A program made the position numbers and the translations under genes. DNA of 43,313 bases from an uncultured Pseudomonadota bacterium (GTDB lineage Bacteria; Pseudomonadota; Gammaproteobacteria; Enterobacterales; Succinivibrionaceae). Below the pieces are notes generated by a model. The model saw nothing but the letters and a program-made list of their open reading frames with translations. It had not been told where the DNA came from and made no database searches. Location of the stretch: NCBI GenBank assembly GCA_900315145.1, contig OMYE01000006.1:1-43313 (forward strand). The letters run 5' to 3'. This document shows, piece by piece, positions 27,120 through 35,416 of the stretch (positions are counted from its first letter, which is position 1; every line of letters begins with the position of its first letter).

Positions 27120-30100
27120 TTAATCATATATATCAGTTATGTCGACTGCTATTTCCGATAGAAATGCCGGTTTACTGCTGATTCCTGTACCGCTCAGCAT
27201 CTGCCACATTCCGGTTACCCGGCGAACATTGAAATGCGGAAGCTTTTCAAGACTTTCGCAATTGCGGAACATGTAGTCCATACTGGTGACACTGGAGGTA
27301 TTGAGGAGAGGAACAGAGGTGAGTGAACTGCAGTTTTCAAACATCCGGCTCATGTCGGTTACGTTTCCTGTATCCAGATCCGGAACGGACTGCAGACTCG
27401 TGCATCCGGCAAACATGCCGTGCATGTCGGTGACTCCGGCGGTGTTGAATTTCGGTATATCCTGAAGTTTCGTACAGCCCCGGAACATGCAGTTCATTGA
27501 GGTGACCCCCTTTGTATCGAGAAGAGGAATCGCTGTCAGTGATTCACAGTTACTGAACATTCCGTTCATGTCGGTAACCCGGCCGGTTTTAAGAAAAGGT
27601 ATTTCCTTGAGGCTGAGACAGCCGGCAAACAGACTTTCCATCAGGCGTACTTTTCCCGTATCGAGAGGCGGAATATTTTTAAGCCGTGAGCATCCTGAGA
27701 GCATGCCGTTCATGGAGATGACGGATCCTGTGTCTAAAAACGGTATGGCAGTGAGCTCCCGGCAGTCACAGAACATGTCAGACATGTTGTTAACCCTGCC
27801 TGTATCCATGGCTGGAACCTCTTTGAGTGAAAGGCATCCGGAGAACATACCGTTCATGTCAGCAACCTCTGAGGTTCTGAGGGAGGGGATGGCTGTGAGA
27901 CTACTGCAGTTGGCAAACATAAAGCTCATGCAGTTTACTCTTGATGTGTTGTAGACAGGTATTTCCTTAAGTCTGGTGCAGCCGTCAAACATGCCGTACA
28001 TTCCGGTAACGAAGCAGGTATTGATATACGGGGCTCTGATAAGCTCTTCACAGCCTGAAAAAAGATAGGTAAGACTGGTTATATTACTGCTGAGGAATAT
28101 ATTGAAATAAATTTCCTTAAACGGCGTGCGGGCAAAAAATTCCCCCGGGGCATCTTCAAATATCAAGGCATTGATGCGTTTGACTCTGTTTGTTCTGACC
28201 CATTCCATAAAAGAGTAGCTGATGGTGGATACAAGTAATTTACCTGTATACGACAGACTTCTTTCACTGTTGATAACATAGATGCCATACCTTAAAAGCT
28301 GTTCGCTGGTAAAGTTCCTTAAATCTACCGCACTAAAGTTTATATCCCGCACACGGGATTGAAAATATATCCTGAGAGAGTCAAGCTCCTCTTTCCTGAA
28401 GTTCTTCCGGTATTCCTCCGTGTCATCTAGCGTAAGCATGATATTTACAAACTGCTGAAGTTTGTTTTTGTAGATACCGTCAAGATAGTCTCTGATATTA
28501 TCAGGAAGTTCCTTTTCCTGCGGAATGTCAGTGGTTCTTTCAGTATCTGAATCAAATGAATAAGGAAATCCTTCCGGAACGCTATAGCTTCTGTTTACGT
28601 TACTTATGGATGGAAGCTCTCGTTTCAGGTTGGAGGAAATACTTCCTGAAGATCCGGTGTCCTTTTTTAAATGAACTGTATCGTCCTTTATCCGGTTCTT
28701 TCCGGATAAAACATCATCATGTAGGTTGTCTTTATTCTCAGTCTTCGAAAAAACGTTTCTGCTGCCGGAAAGAATTCCGGCAAGTTCACCGGCAAAATTT
28801 TTAAGTTCCTGCAGATTATTCAGTACATCTAAGCTGTTTTCAGCAGGAGTCTCAAGTTTGGAAAACAGTTCGTTATTCTCATGGTATAAAACCTTGACCT
28901 TTCGCAGAGTTAACAGTTTTTTATCATGAGGAGAGGAACTATCCCCGGAGGTGTGCAGAAGCCAGAAGCTGAGACAGTCATAAAGATTACTGAAGTAGTT
29001 TTTCAGATCTTTCATGCCGTTGTAGAGAGCATAGAGAACTCCTGTATTCAGATTATCTGTTGCAGCCACGGGGGAGGAAGCTTTGGAAATACCGGCTTTT
29101 ATAAAGGATATCGCGGTTTTTACCAACAGCTTACTGATGTATCTGTCATTTTCAGTTAGGTTCCGTATATTGCCGGAACCTGGCGTTTCAGAATCAGGAA
29201 GCTCCGGAATCTCTATCCGGAACAGTGGCGATGCGAGTATAGTGGAGGCTAGGGAATAGAGATTATCATAACAGCGGTTCTGCCACCAGAACCGGTATTT
29301 ATTATCCTGAAGCCTCCAGATCATCTCAAAATAAGCAACCGTGCCACCCTGTTTCTCCACGGCATCCTCGGTAATGCTCGCTGCCTCCTGGTTTCCGGTT
29401 CTTCTGAAAAATTCTGTGAGATAGCCGCGCAGCAGATGTTTTTTTCCTTCCTCAGAGGTGGTTCCTAGCTCGTATACCAGTTCTCTTAGGGATAGGATAT
29501 TTTTATTATTGAATCTGTACGGTACCGGAAATATGTCATGTCCTGCCGCCGTCATGGTTCCGCCGGTGACGGTTAATCCGTTACCTTCCGGAGCAGTACC
29601 AGCCTGTGCGTAGTCGCGGTATTCTCCGGGAGTAGGGAGCTTTTCGCCGGCCAACCATCTGTTGATTTCCCTGTATGTCCAGCGCCGGTGAGGATTGGCC
29701 GGTTCAAGACGGTTGCTGAGGTCTTTGAAGGTGAGGGCGGTGATAAGCTGCTTTAAATCTTCAGGAAAATCCTTTGGAAATGATATTTTCGAAAAAAGTG
29801 ACAGCTGCGCCGACTCCCTGACGTTAGAACCTGCGAAGGGAACCCGTCCGGTGGCTGTTTCATAAAGGGTTATTCCCATGGAATAGTAGTCTGATTCTCT
29901 GATGCAGGCGGATGTGAATGTTTCCGGAGCACTGTACACCGGTGACATGTCCAGGGTATCCAGCTGGGTTATCTGTTCATTGCCGATAACTGTGCTGATG
30001 CCGAAATCGATAATAACTACCGACGTGCCGTCATCTGTAAGCATCAGGTTGGATGGTTTGATATCCCGGTGAACTATGTTGTTTTCATGCAGTACTCTGA

Positions 30101-30512
30101 GACCTGCAGAAATGCCGGGGACAATAATTCTGCGGATAAAATCCGGGGAAAAAATCCGTCCGGCAAGACTTCCCCGGCGGTAGAACGGCAGAATGACATA
30201 GGGATATCCGTCAATTATGCCATAGTCCACAATGGCGGCAATATGAGGACTGCTGATATGAATGAGATTTTCCATAACCGCTGGAGAAACAGCCTCTTTA
30301 CGCCGGTATATTTTTATGACGTATTCCTTTTCCGGGCAGTTTTTCCGATGACAAAGGTATAGAACCGCCTCTCCGGATGATTCTTCAAATGTCCGGTCGG
30401 CAATATAGGTGTCATTTATTGTTCTGCCCGTAAAATCCGGCAGGACTCCGGCAGATCCGTTAACAACGGTCTGCCTGTTTCTTGATGGATTAATCAGTGT
30501 CCGGTCATTCAT
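27120..30512 (-). CDS. Ser/Thr protein kinase with C-terminal DUF285/BspA-type repeats
   Basis: The 1130-residue protein begins with a Hanks-type kinase domain (about 28-290). The ATP-binding Lys is K67 in YVIKIYR, the catalytic loop IVHRDIKPSN has D150, DFG is at 169-171 and the APE-like SAPET at 194-198, so it should be active. Residues 300-790 are helical, with no domain I recognise and no TM segment. Residues 814-1101 are twelve 24-residue repeats of the form MxxMFxxCxxLxxIPxxDTxxVTx, plus a partial thirteenth. This is the DUF285 leucine-rich-like repeat of BspA-type proteins, usually found on cell surfaces and rarely joined to a cytoplasmic kinase. Repeats of this kind bind proteins, so they may select substrates or partners (inference). 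A PP2C, an FHA protein and a Clp-type ATPase are encoded just upstream in the same cluster. No clear ribosome binding site was seen at 30512. Confidence 0.88.
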   Translation of the reverse strand: MNDRTLINPSRNRQTVVNGSAGVLPDFTGRTINDTYIADRTFEESSGEAVLYLCHRKNCPEKEYVIKIYRRKEAVSPAVMENLIHISSPHIAAIVDYGIIDGYPYVILPFYRRGSLAGRIFSPDFIRRIIVPGISAGLRVLHENNIVHRDIKPSNLMLTDDGTSVVIIDFGISTVIGNEQITQLDTLDMSPVYSAPETFTSACIRESDYYSMGITLYETATGRVPFAGSNVRESAQLSLFSKISFPKDFPEDLKQLITALTFKDLSNRLEPANPHRRWTYREINRWLAGEKLPTPGEYRDYAQAGTAPEGNGLTVTGGTMTAAGHDIFPVPYRFNNKNILSLRELVYELGTTSEEGKKHLLRGYLTEFFRRTGNQEAASITEDAVEKQGGTVAYFEMIWRLQDNKYRFWWQNRCYDNLYSLASTILASPLFRIEIPELPDSETPGSGNIRNLTENDRYISKLLVKTAISFIKAGISKASSPVAATDNLNTGVLYALYNGMKDLKNYFSNLYDCLSFWLLHTSGDSSSPHDKKLLTLRKVKVLYHENNELFSKLETPAENSLDVLNNLQELKNFAGELAGILSGSRNVFSKTENKDNLHDDVLSGKNRIKDDTVHLKKDTGSSGSISSNLKRELPSISNVNRSYSVPEGFPYSFDSDTERTTDIPQEKELPDNIRDYLDGIYKNKLQQFVNIMLTLDDTEEYRKNFRKEELDSLRIYFQSRVRDINFSAVDLRNFTSEQLLRYGIYVINSERSLSYTGKLLVSTISYSFMEWVRTNRVKRINALIFEDAPGEFFARTPFKEIYFNIFLSSNITSLTYLFSGCEELIRAPYINTCFVTGMYGMFDGCTRLKEIPVYNTSRVNCMSFMFANCSSLTAIPSLRTSEVADMNGMFSGCLSLKEVPAMDTGRVNNMSDMFCDCRELTAIPFLDTGSVISMNGMLSGCSRLKNIPPLDTGKVRLMESLFAGCLSLKEIPFLKTGRVTDMNGMFSNCESLTAIPLLDTKGVTSMNCMFRGCTKLQDIPKFNTAGVTDMHGMFAGCTSLQSVPDLDTGNVTDMSRMFENCSSLTSVPLLNTSSVTSMDYMFRNCESLEKLPHFNVRRVTGMWQMLSGTGISSKPAFLSEIAVDITDIYD
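27210..28073 (-). repeat. Twelve 72-base tandem coding repeats
   Basis: Twelve consecutive 24-codon units encode the DUF285-type region of the kinase, residues 814-1101. The units diverge in sequence but keep Met, Phe, Cys, Leu, Pro and Val at fixed positions. LKEIP and LTAIP variants alternate in the first few units, which hints at growth by duplication of a pair. Confidence 0.9.
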
Positions 30513-31056
30513 AAATAAGTTTTTTTTCAGTTGATGTCACAGCGGCAGCCTGCCGGATTATAACGTGAGAGGATTCTGCAATTATTCTTTCTATGATAAG
30601 TAATTATTGTATTTTTGAATACCTTATTGTTGATAAACTTTAATAAAAACGTTGTTTTACCGCCTGTACCGGAGGTTTTACCGGCTGATTTCATGGTCAA
30701 ACAATAGAGGTGCTGTTTTAATCCGTTATAACTAGAATACTGCCACAGGATAGAGACAAAGTTAAAATAAACGGAATCTCTTTACTGCCGGATGGCGATA
30801 GAGATCTCAAATCTTATTCTGGAGAAATTCCGGAGTTTTTGCCCTGTGTATAATTACTTTGGGTTCTGTCCGGCATGTGTTCATGTGACTTCAGGATGCA
30901 GTAGGGACGGATGACACAGTATAAATTGCACTTCTGTCCTGGTACTGAAAGATGCTTTTTCTGTTGCTGTTTTAACCGGCAACCGGTCTTAAGCGGATGT
31001 CTGACTGCCGGTGGTGTCGTGATAAAAAGAAAATAATAGAAAATACGGAGGCACAC
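30513..31056. other. Divergent intergenic region
   Basis: This 544-base gap lies between the kinase (minus) and the DUF2799-type lipoprotein (plus). A TATAAT at 30849-30854 is a possible -10 for the lipoprotein. TCTGGA (30818-30823) pairs with TCCGGA (30829-30834), followed by GTTTTT, a weak plus-strand terminator-like hairpin. I see no gene. Confidence 0.4.
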
Positions 31057-31926
31057 ATGGGTAAATTATTAAATAGTGTGGCAGCAGGTCTGATAATAAC
31101 CCTGTCAGGCTGCGCCATTATGTCTGAAGAGGAATGCTATGAGGCAAACTGGGGGAATGTCGGTTATCAGGATGGAGTCAACGGACATGCATCTTCTAGA
31201 TTCAATGAGTACGTTTCTGCCTGCGCAAAATATGTGAATGTTGACAAGGCGGCTTATGATGCTGGAAGAAAGCAGGGGGCAGATGTATTCTGTACCAATG
31301 ACAGGGCATATCAGATGGGATCCGCCAATGAAGGTGTTACTGATATCTGCAGCATTTCTTCAAACTATCATAATTTTAAAACTTACTATACCCGCGGTAT
31401 TAATGTTTATAACGAATGTAAACCGCTTTATGACACTGATGATTATATCAAAAGTATTGATGAATATATATCCGACGGCCGTTTAGGTCCGCTGCATCAC
31501 ATGCTTCGGGCTGACCGTGACTATCTCGTGACCAATAGAGGAACCCTGGCCAATCATTGCAACTACGTTCAGAGCCGTGGCTATGAAGGTAACTTCAATC
31601 ATGTTGATTACTCTCATGTTGTAAGCTACATGCCTTATCCGTATGCTCTTGAGGGGGCGGCCAATGCAGAAAAAATGTTTGAGGATGTTGACAGAGCATA
31701 TCGTGAGATTGATAGGCGTATTGAGGATGCGAACAGATGTGAGTCAAGAGCAGCCGATGATGAAAACTGGCATGAAAGAGACCGTTGCCGTAACAAGGCC
31801 AGATGTCTGTACCATGCCCGCGACAAGCTGAGGGATAATGAAAGAAGAGCAGTGCATGATTTTTCCCGTTCTTCATCAGGAAGTCACTATCATCACTGGG
31901 TTGATGATTACAAGAACTGTCGCTAG
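31057..31926 (+). CDS. DUF2799-type lipoprotein
   Basis: The 289-residue protein starts at the ATG at 31057, with GGAGG five bases before it; an upstream in-frame ATG at 30997 lacks this. The signal peptide ends LSGC, so the Cys at about residue 19 is the lipid site. The mature N-terminus EEECYEANWGNVGYQDGVNG and the AYDAGRKQGADVFC segment are the DUF2799 signature, a gammaproteobacterial envelope lipoprotein family of unknown function. The C-terminal part is rich in charged residues and Cys with helical heptads. It is the only plus-strand gene inside the minus-strand kinase/phosphatase cluster and shares a bidirectional terminator with the PP2C gene. A link to the cluster is only positional. 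Confidence 0.8.
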   Translation: MGKLLNSVAAGLIITLSGCAIMSEEECYEANWGNVGYQDGVNGHASSRFNEYVSACAKYVNVDKAAYDAGRKQGADVFCTNDRAYQMGSANEGVTDICSISSNYHNFKTYYTRGINVYNECKPLYDTDDYIKSIDEYISDGRLGPLHHMLRADRDYLVTNRGTLANHCNYVQSRGYEGNFNHVDYSHVVSYMPYPYALEGAANAEKMFEDVDRAYREIDRRIEDANRCESRAADDENWHERDRCRNKARCLYHARDKLRDNERRAVHDFSRSSSGSHYHHWVDDYKNCR

Positions 31927-31984
31927 GTTTTAGGTCTTTAAACGCCGTAGAGGTATGTTTTCTCGGTGGTGTTTTCCAACTCGT

Positions 31985-32020
31985 AAAAAAAGGATCATGA
32001 AGTATTTCATGATCCTTTCT
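31985..32020. terminator. Bidirectional terminator
   Basis: Perfect 13-base arms (31989-32001 and 32006-32018) close a 4-base loop. On the minus strand a run of T follows, serving the PP2C gene; on the plus strand TTTCTT follows, serving the lipoprotein gene. Confidence 0.88.
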
Positions 32021-32069
32021 TAATGTCTTTCCTAGATAAACTGTTCAAATAAATCCGGTTATTCCCGTA

Positions 32070-32825
32070 TTATTTGAGTTCAGCTATTATTACGGACAGA
32101 TCGTCACCTGAACCATTGTGCTGAGCTGTTTCAATAAGCTTCTTTGCCTTTTCCTCGGTATTTAATGACTGATCGTTCAGGGTATCCTCGATTATGTCGA
32201 TATCCACGTACTCGTGAACACCGTCAGATGTGAGAAGAAGAACTGACTGGGCGCCGTTTCTTTCGATATCCTTGCTGTCGGTTTTAGAGAGGTTTCTTTT
32301 ATCTCCGCCACCGATACAGCTGGTGATTTCACAGCGATTGCAGTGTTCAGCTCCTTCTATATTTCCCATGTCCATGAGAAACTGGTAGGTGGTATGGTCT
32401 CTGGTAAGCTGTCGCAGGTAGCCGTTGTTCAGTACCTGAATTCTGGTATTGCCCGTATGGGTGAGTCTGATGTTGCTTTCAGTTATAAGAGCCACACTCA
32501 GGGTTGTGGCCATGGATTCTTTGCCAGGAACTGTTCTGGCATAATCAATAATCCTGGTGTTTATCTCCTGATAGACGGCATTCATATCTGTCTCCATATC
32601 AGGATTCAGCCCAGAGAGTGTCTTCAGAGCATATTCTGAGGCATTACGGCCGCCGGGATTACCGCCGACACCATCAGCTACGGCAATAAGTACCGGTATT
32701 GCCACCTCTCTGGTGAGGCAGCATTCATGGTTGATGACTGCTTCTCCTTCAGAGGTATAAATCATTACGGCATCTTCGCATTCTTCATGACTGGTTCCAG
32801 GAACCGTAACACAGGTAATTTTCAT
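32070..32825 (-). CDS. PP2C-type protein phosphatase
   Basis: The 251-residue enzyme removes phosphate from Ser/Thr residues with two metal ions. Metal-binding and core motifs are visible: D18 in HEECEDAV, D51 in AVADGVGG, the SMATTLSVALI strand, LLLTSDGVHEY and D241-D242 in GSGDDLSVII. An insert with a Cys pair (CNRCEITSC, about 160-168) follows LMDMGNI and is unusual. There is no TM segment, so it is cytoplasmic. It is the last gene of the minus-strand operon, 30 bases after the Clp-type ATPase, and is the natural opponent of the Ser/Thr kinase. It resembles the PppA/Stp1 class. Confidence 0.93.
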   Translation of the reverse strand: MKITCVTVPGTSHEECEDAVMIYTSEGEAVINHECCLTREVAIPVLIAVADGVGGNPGGRNASEYALKTLSGLNPDMETDMNAVYQEINTRIIDYARTVPGKESMATTLSVALITESNIRLTHTGNTRIQVLNNGYLRQLTRDHTTYQFLMDMGNIEGAEHCNRCEITSCIGGGDKRNLSKTDSKDIERNGAQSVLLLTSDGVHEYVDIDIIEDTLNDQSLNTEEKAKKLIETAQHNGSGDDLSVIIAELK

Positions 32826-32855
32826 TGGTAAATCTCCATATGGTCTGACAGTTTA

Positions 32856-34787
32856 TCAAGCACATACCAGGGTAATGATACCGTTGTCAGAGGTGATATC
32901 GTTGATGGTTATCTCCGCATCTCTGGTTATTCTTCTGGCAAACATATGACGGGACAGAGGATTGATAAGATACTCTTCGATAATGTTGCCTATACCGCGA
33001 CCGCCGTTTTCCAGATTATTCTGGGCTTTGCTCTTAATAAGCTCTACGGCACTGTCCTTCAGAGTCAGGGTGATATTCTTGGTTTCGAGCATTTCACGTC
33101 TTATCTTGTTGATAAGAGAATTGGTTATTTCGTCGGCAACTGCCGGTCTGATGAAGTCGAATACCACGATATTCTCACCAATACGGTTAAGAATTTCCGG
33201 ACGGTTCAGCTTGAACTTGAAGAAGTTCTCAATGGCCGATTTAACCTTGTCACGTACCACCTCATAGCTGTCTTTATCCGGATCAACGTTCTGAACACGC
33301 TGATGCTGCTCGTTTTCCACAAAAATACCCAGATTGCTGGTGAAGATAATAATGCATTCAGAGAAATAAACCGTATTGCCCTGACCGTCAGTCATGCGTC
33401 CGTCTTCAAGTATCTGAAGGAATTTGTCGAGTATTGACGGGTGAGCCTTTTCAATTTCATCAAACAGCAGAATGGAGAACGGATTATTCTTTACAGCATT
33501 GGTCAGCTGACCGCCGGCTTCATACCCGACATACCCCGGAGGAGCACCGAGAAGTCGCTGGTCACTGTGGGACTGACTGAATTCACTCATATCAAAACGG
33601 ATGCATCTGCTTTCATCCCCGAAAATCTTCTGGGAAAGAGTTTTGGCTGTTTCGGTCTTACCGGTACCGGTTGGACCGGCAAAGAATAGAACACCCTTAG
33701 GTTTTGAGTGGGATGAATGCTGCAGACCGTTCATGCCTGTCATGGCTCGTTTGATAATATCAAGGGTTTTGGAGATGGCGTAGTTCTGTCCCTTTACCCG
33801 CTGATAGAATTCCTTTTCCGCATTCTCAAAGTCATCATAGCTCAGATGTTCCCACGGATTTTCTCTAATACCGTAGCGGTACAGATCCACTACCTTTGTC
33901 AGTTCTTTTATATGAAACTTCTGGTTTCTGCAGAGAATACGCAGATCATTGAGAACAGTGTAGGAGACACCTTCGGTAATACCGGTGAACTTTTCCTTGA
34001 GCTTTTTCAGATCCTCCTGTCCCTGTTCGTCACTGTAGTTGCCGATTTCAGCGTTGTAGATATCCTTGTCAAAGAAGAATTTAAACTGCCTGTCGACAAA
34101 GTTGAATCTTTCCTCTTTAGTCGGGGTGTTGATTCTGATGGTCTTGCTTAAAGGATTGTCGAGATAGAACCATGCGGGCAGATCGTTAACCTTATTAGTT
34201 AGGAAGACAAGAGAGTTCTTCAAGTGTTTTTTAGTTTCCGGATCAATTACCTCGCGGCTGTCGATTACCGCTTTCTGCAGGCAGGTAAAGGTGAGCACAT
34301 CATTTTTATCTACACGATCCGGAGCGATAATATAACGGGAGGCAAAATCCAGAATAATGACAGTGGACTGAACCTGCTGTCTCATGGCAAGATTTATGAT
34401 ATCGGCGGCATCATGGCCGTTACTGCCGCGGGAGTTGAAGGTTATTTCAATTCTGTTTTCCGGGCTGACCTCCTGAGAGACAAGCTCGGCAAAATCCTTT
34501 ATACAGGCGGCTATCTCCTCATCAGGACATACTTCATTGTAGAAGCCTTTAATGTGATCAAAGAAAATAACGTGGCGGTAGCCAAGATTCTTGTAGTAGG
34601 CATAGAGATATCCCTTGATATCAACAATAGCACCGCGCTGCTGGTATTCATTGTCTTCGGGATAAATGAATTTATCAAGAATATTGCCCTCAATAATGAT
34701 TTGCGGCTTTACCTTGTTGAATATGGAAAGCTCAGTGTGCCATTTAGGGAGAAGAATCTCAGTCTTCTGTTCCGTGCTCAGTTCCAT
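32856..34787 (-). CDS. HSP100/Clp-type AAA+ ATPase with degenerate first AAA domain
   Basis: The 643-residue protein carries one canonical HSP100 D2 module: Walker A GPTGTGKT (371-378), the pore loop GAPPGYVGYEAGGQL (414-428), Walker B ILLFDE (439-444), sensor FTSNLG and a C-terminal small domain ending the ring-forming region. Residues 1-310 look like an AAA fold without a Walker A: VIILDFASRY and SLVFLTNKVND sit where Walker B and sensor 1 would be. There is no Clp N domain, no ClpB coiled-coil M domain, and no IGF/IGL ClpP-docking loop after the sensor, so a remodelling role without ClpP is more likely than proteolysis. It is coupled to the radical SAM gene 11 bases upstream. The only close parallel I know is ClpV in T6SS, which has two active AAA domains. 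Confidence 0.88.
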   Translation of the reverse strand: MELSTEQKTEILLPKWHTELSIFNKVKPQIIIEGNILDKFIYPEDNEYQQRGAIVDIKGYLYAYYKNLGYRHVIFFDHIKGFYNEVCPDEEIAACIKDFAELVSQEVSPENRIEITFNSRGSNGHDAADIINLAMRQQVQSTVIILDFASRYIIAPDRVDKNDVLTFTCLQKAVIDSREVIDPETKKHLKNSLVFLTNKVNDLPAWFYLDNPLSKTIRINTPTKEERFNFVDRQFKFFFDKDIYNAEIGNYSDEQGQEDLKKLKEKFTGITEGVSYTVLNDLRILCRNQKFHIKELTKVVDLYRYGIRENPWEHLSYDDFENAEKEFYQRVKGQNYAISKTLDIIKRAMTGMNGLQHSSHSKPKGVLFFAGPTGTGKTETAKTLSQKIFGDESRCIRFDMSEFSQSHSDQRLLGAPPGYVGYEAGGQLTNAVKNNPFSILLFDEIEKAHPSILDKFLQILEDGRMTDGQGNTVYFSECIIIFTSNLGIFVENEQHQRVQNVDPDKDSYEVVRDKVKSAIENFFKFKLNRPEILNRIGENIVVFDFIRPAVADEITNSLINKIRREMLETKNITLTLKDSAVELIKSKAQNNLENGGRGIGNIIEEYLINPLSRHMFARRITRDAEITINDITSDNGIITLVCA

Positions 34788-34798
34788 GTATAGAACTC

Positions 34799-35416
34799 CT
34801 AATGATGTTTCTGATTATAGATTCCTTTTTTCTGCAGGGACTCACCAAGCATTTTCAGGTAGTTTCTTCCGGGAATGCCTACGGAGATAAAACCGTTGGA
34901 AAGCTTAAAATTCTGAATGGAATTTGTCCCGTTCTGCAGATAATGTTCGTAAAAATCCCGGTATTCCGGCTGAAGAATATGTATCCGCTGGTTGTCGGAT
35001 CCCCGCAGGAAGCAGTCGGTATTCCGTTCCTCGATGTATTTTCCGTCAATAAGTACAGTGATATTTTTTAATATATCCTGATTTTCCGGAGTATTGATTT
35101 CCTCATAGTCAAAACCGGTATAAACCAAAATGTCTGGAGAAATCTCCTTTAAACGGGGGAGCAGTTCCCTGAGAGCCTCCGGCTGCAAAAAAGGATCACC
35201 TCCGGTCAGAGTAAAGCCGCTTATGGAAGAGGTGTTTCTGACTGAGTTTACCAGATGCATGATTTTATCTGCATCAGTAAGGTATTTTTCCTGCTGTCGC
35301 CACAGTTCGGTACTGCAGCATCCCGGACATTTGTGATTACAGCCGCAGAACCAAATGGCCAGCCTGTTCCCCGGTCCTAATACCTTTACCGGATACAGAA
35401 GTCTAGCGATATACAT
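34799..35416 (-). CDS. NrdG-like radical SAM protein (single 4Fe-4S domain)
   Basis: The 205-residue protein has the radical SAM motif CNHKCPGC (C26, C30, C33), after IWFCGC, and TLTGGDPFLQP, the family's GGE/D-P SAM-contact motif. It belongs to the small activase-like group with NrdG (anaerobic ribonucleotide reductase activator). NrdG would be expected beside nrdD, which is absent here. Instead its ATG overlaps the FHA gene's stop by one base (35416) and the HSP100 gene follows after 11 bases, so it is built into this operon. It may install a radical or modify a protein of the cluster; its substrate is unknown. Additional Cys (C24, C34) next to the motif are notable. Confidence 0.85.
   Translation of the reverse strand: MYIARLLYPVKVLGPGNRLAIWFCGCNHKCPGCCSTELWRQQEKYLTDADKIMHLVNSVRNTSSISGFTLTGGDPFLQPEALRELLPRLKEISPDILVYTGFDYEEINTPENQDILKNITVLIDGKYIEERNTDCFLRGSDNQRIHILQPEYRDFYEHYLQNGTNSIQNFKLSNGFISVGIPGRNYLKMLGESLQKKGIYNQKHH

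Noticed and set aside
27210-28073. CRISPR-like or satellite repeat
   Set aside because: The 72-base units are in-frame coding repeats with diverged sequence and no spacers.
30997-31056. Upstream start for the DUF2799-type lipoprotein
   Set aside because: It would put 20 charged residues before the signal peptide; GGAGG supports 31057.
32946-33437. Plus-strand reading frames opposite the HSP100, FHA and coiled-coil genes
   Set aside because: They are mirror frames of well-supported minus-strand genes and show no domain.
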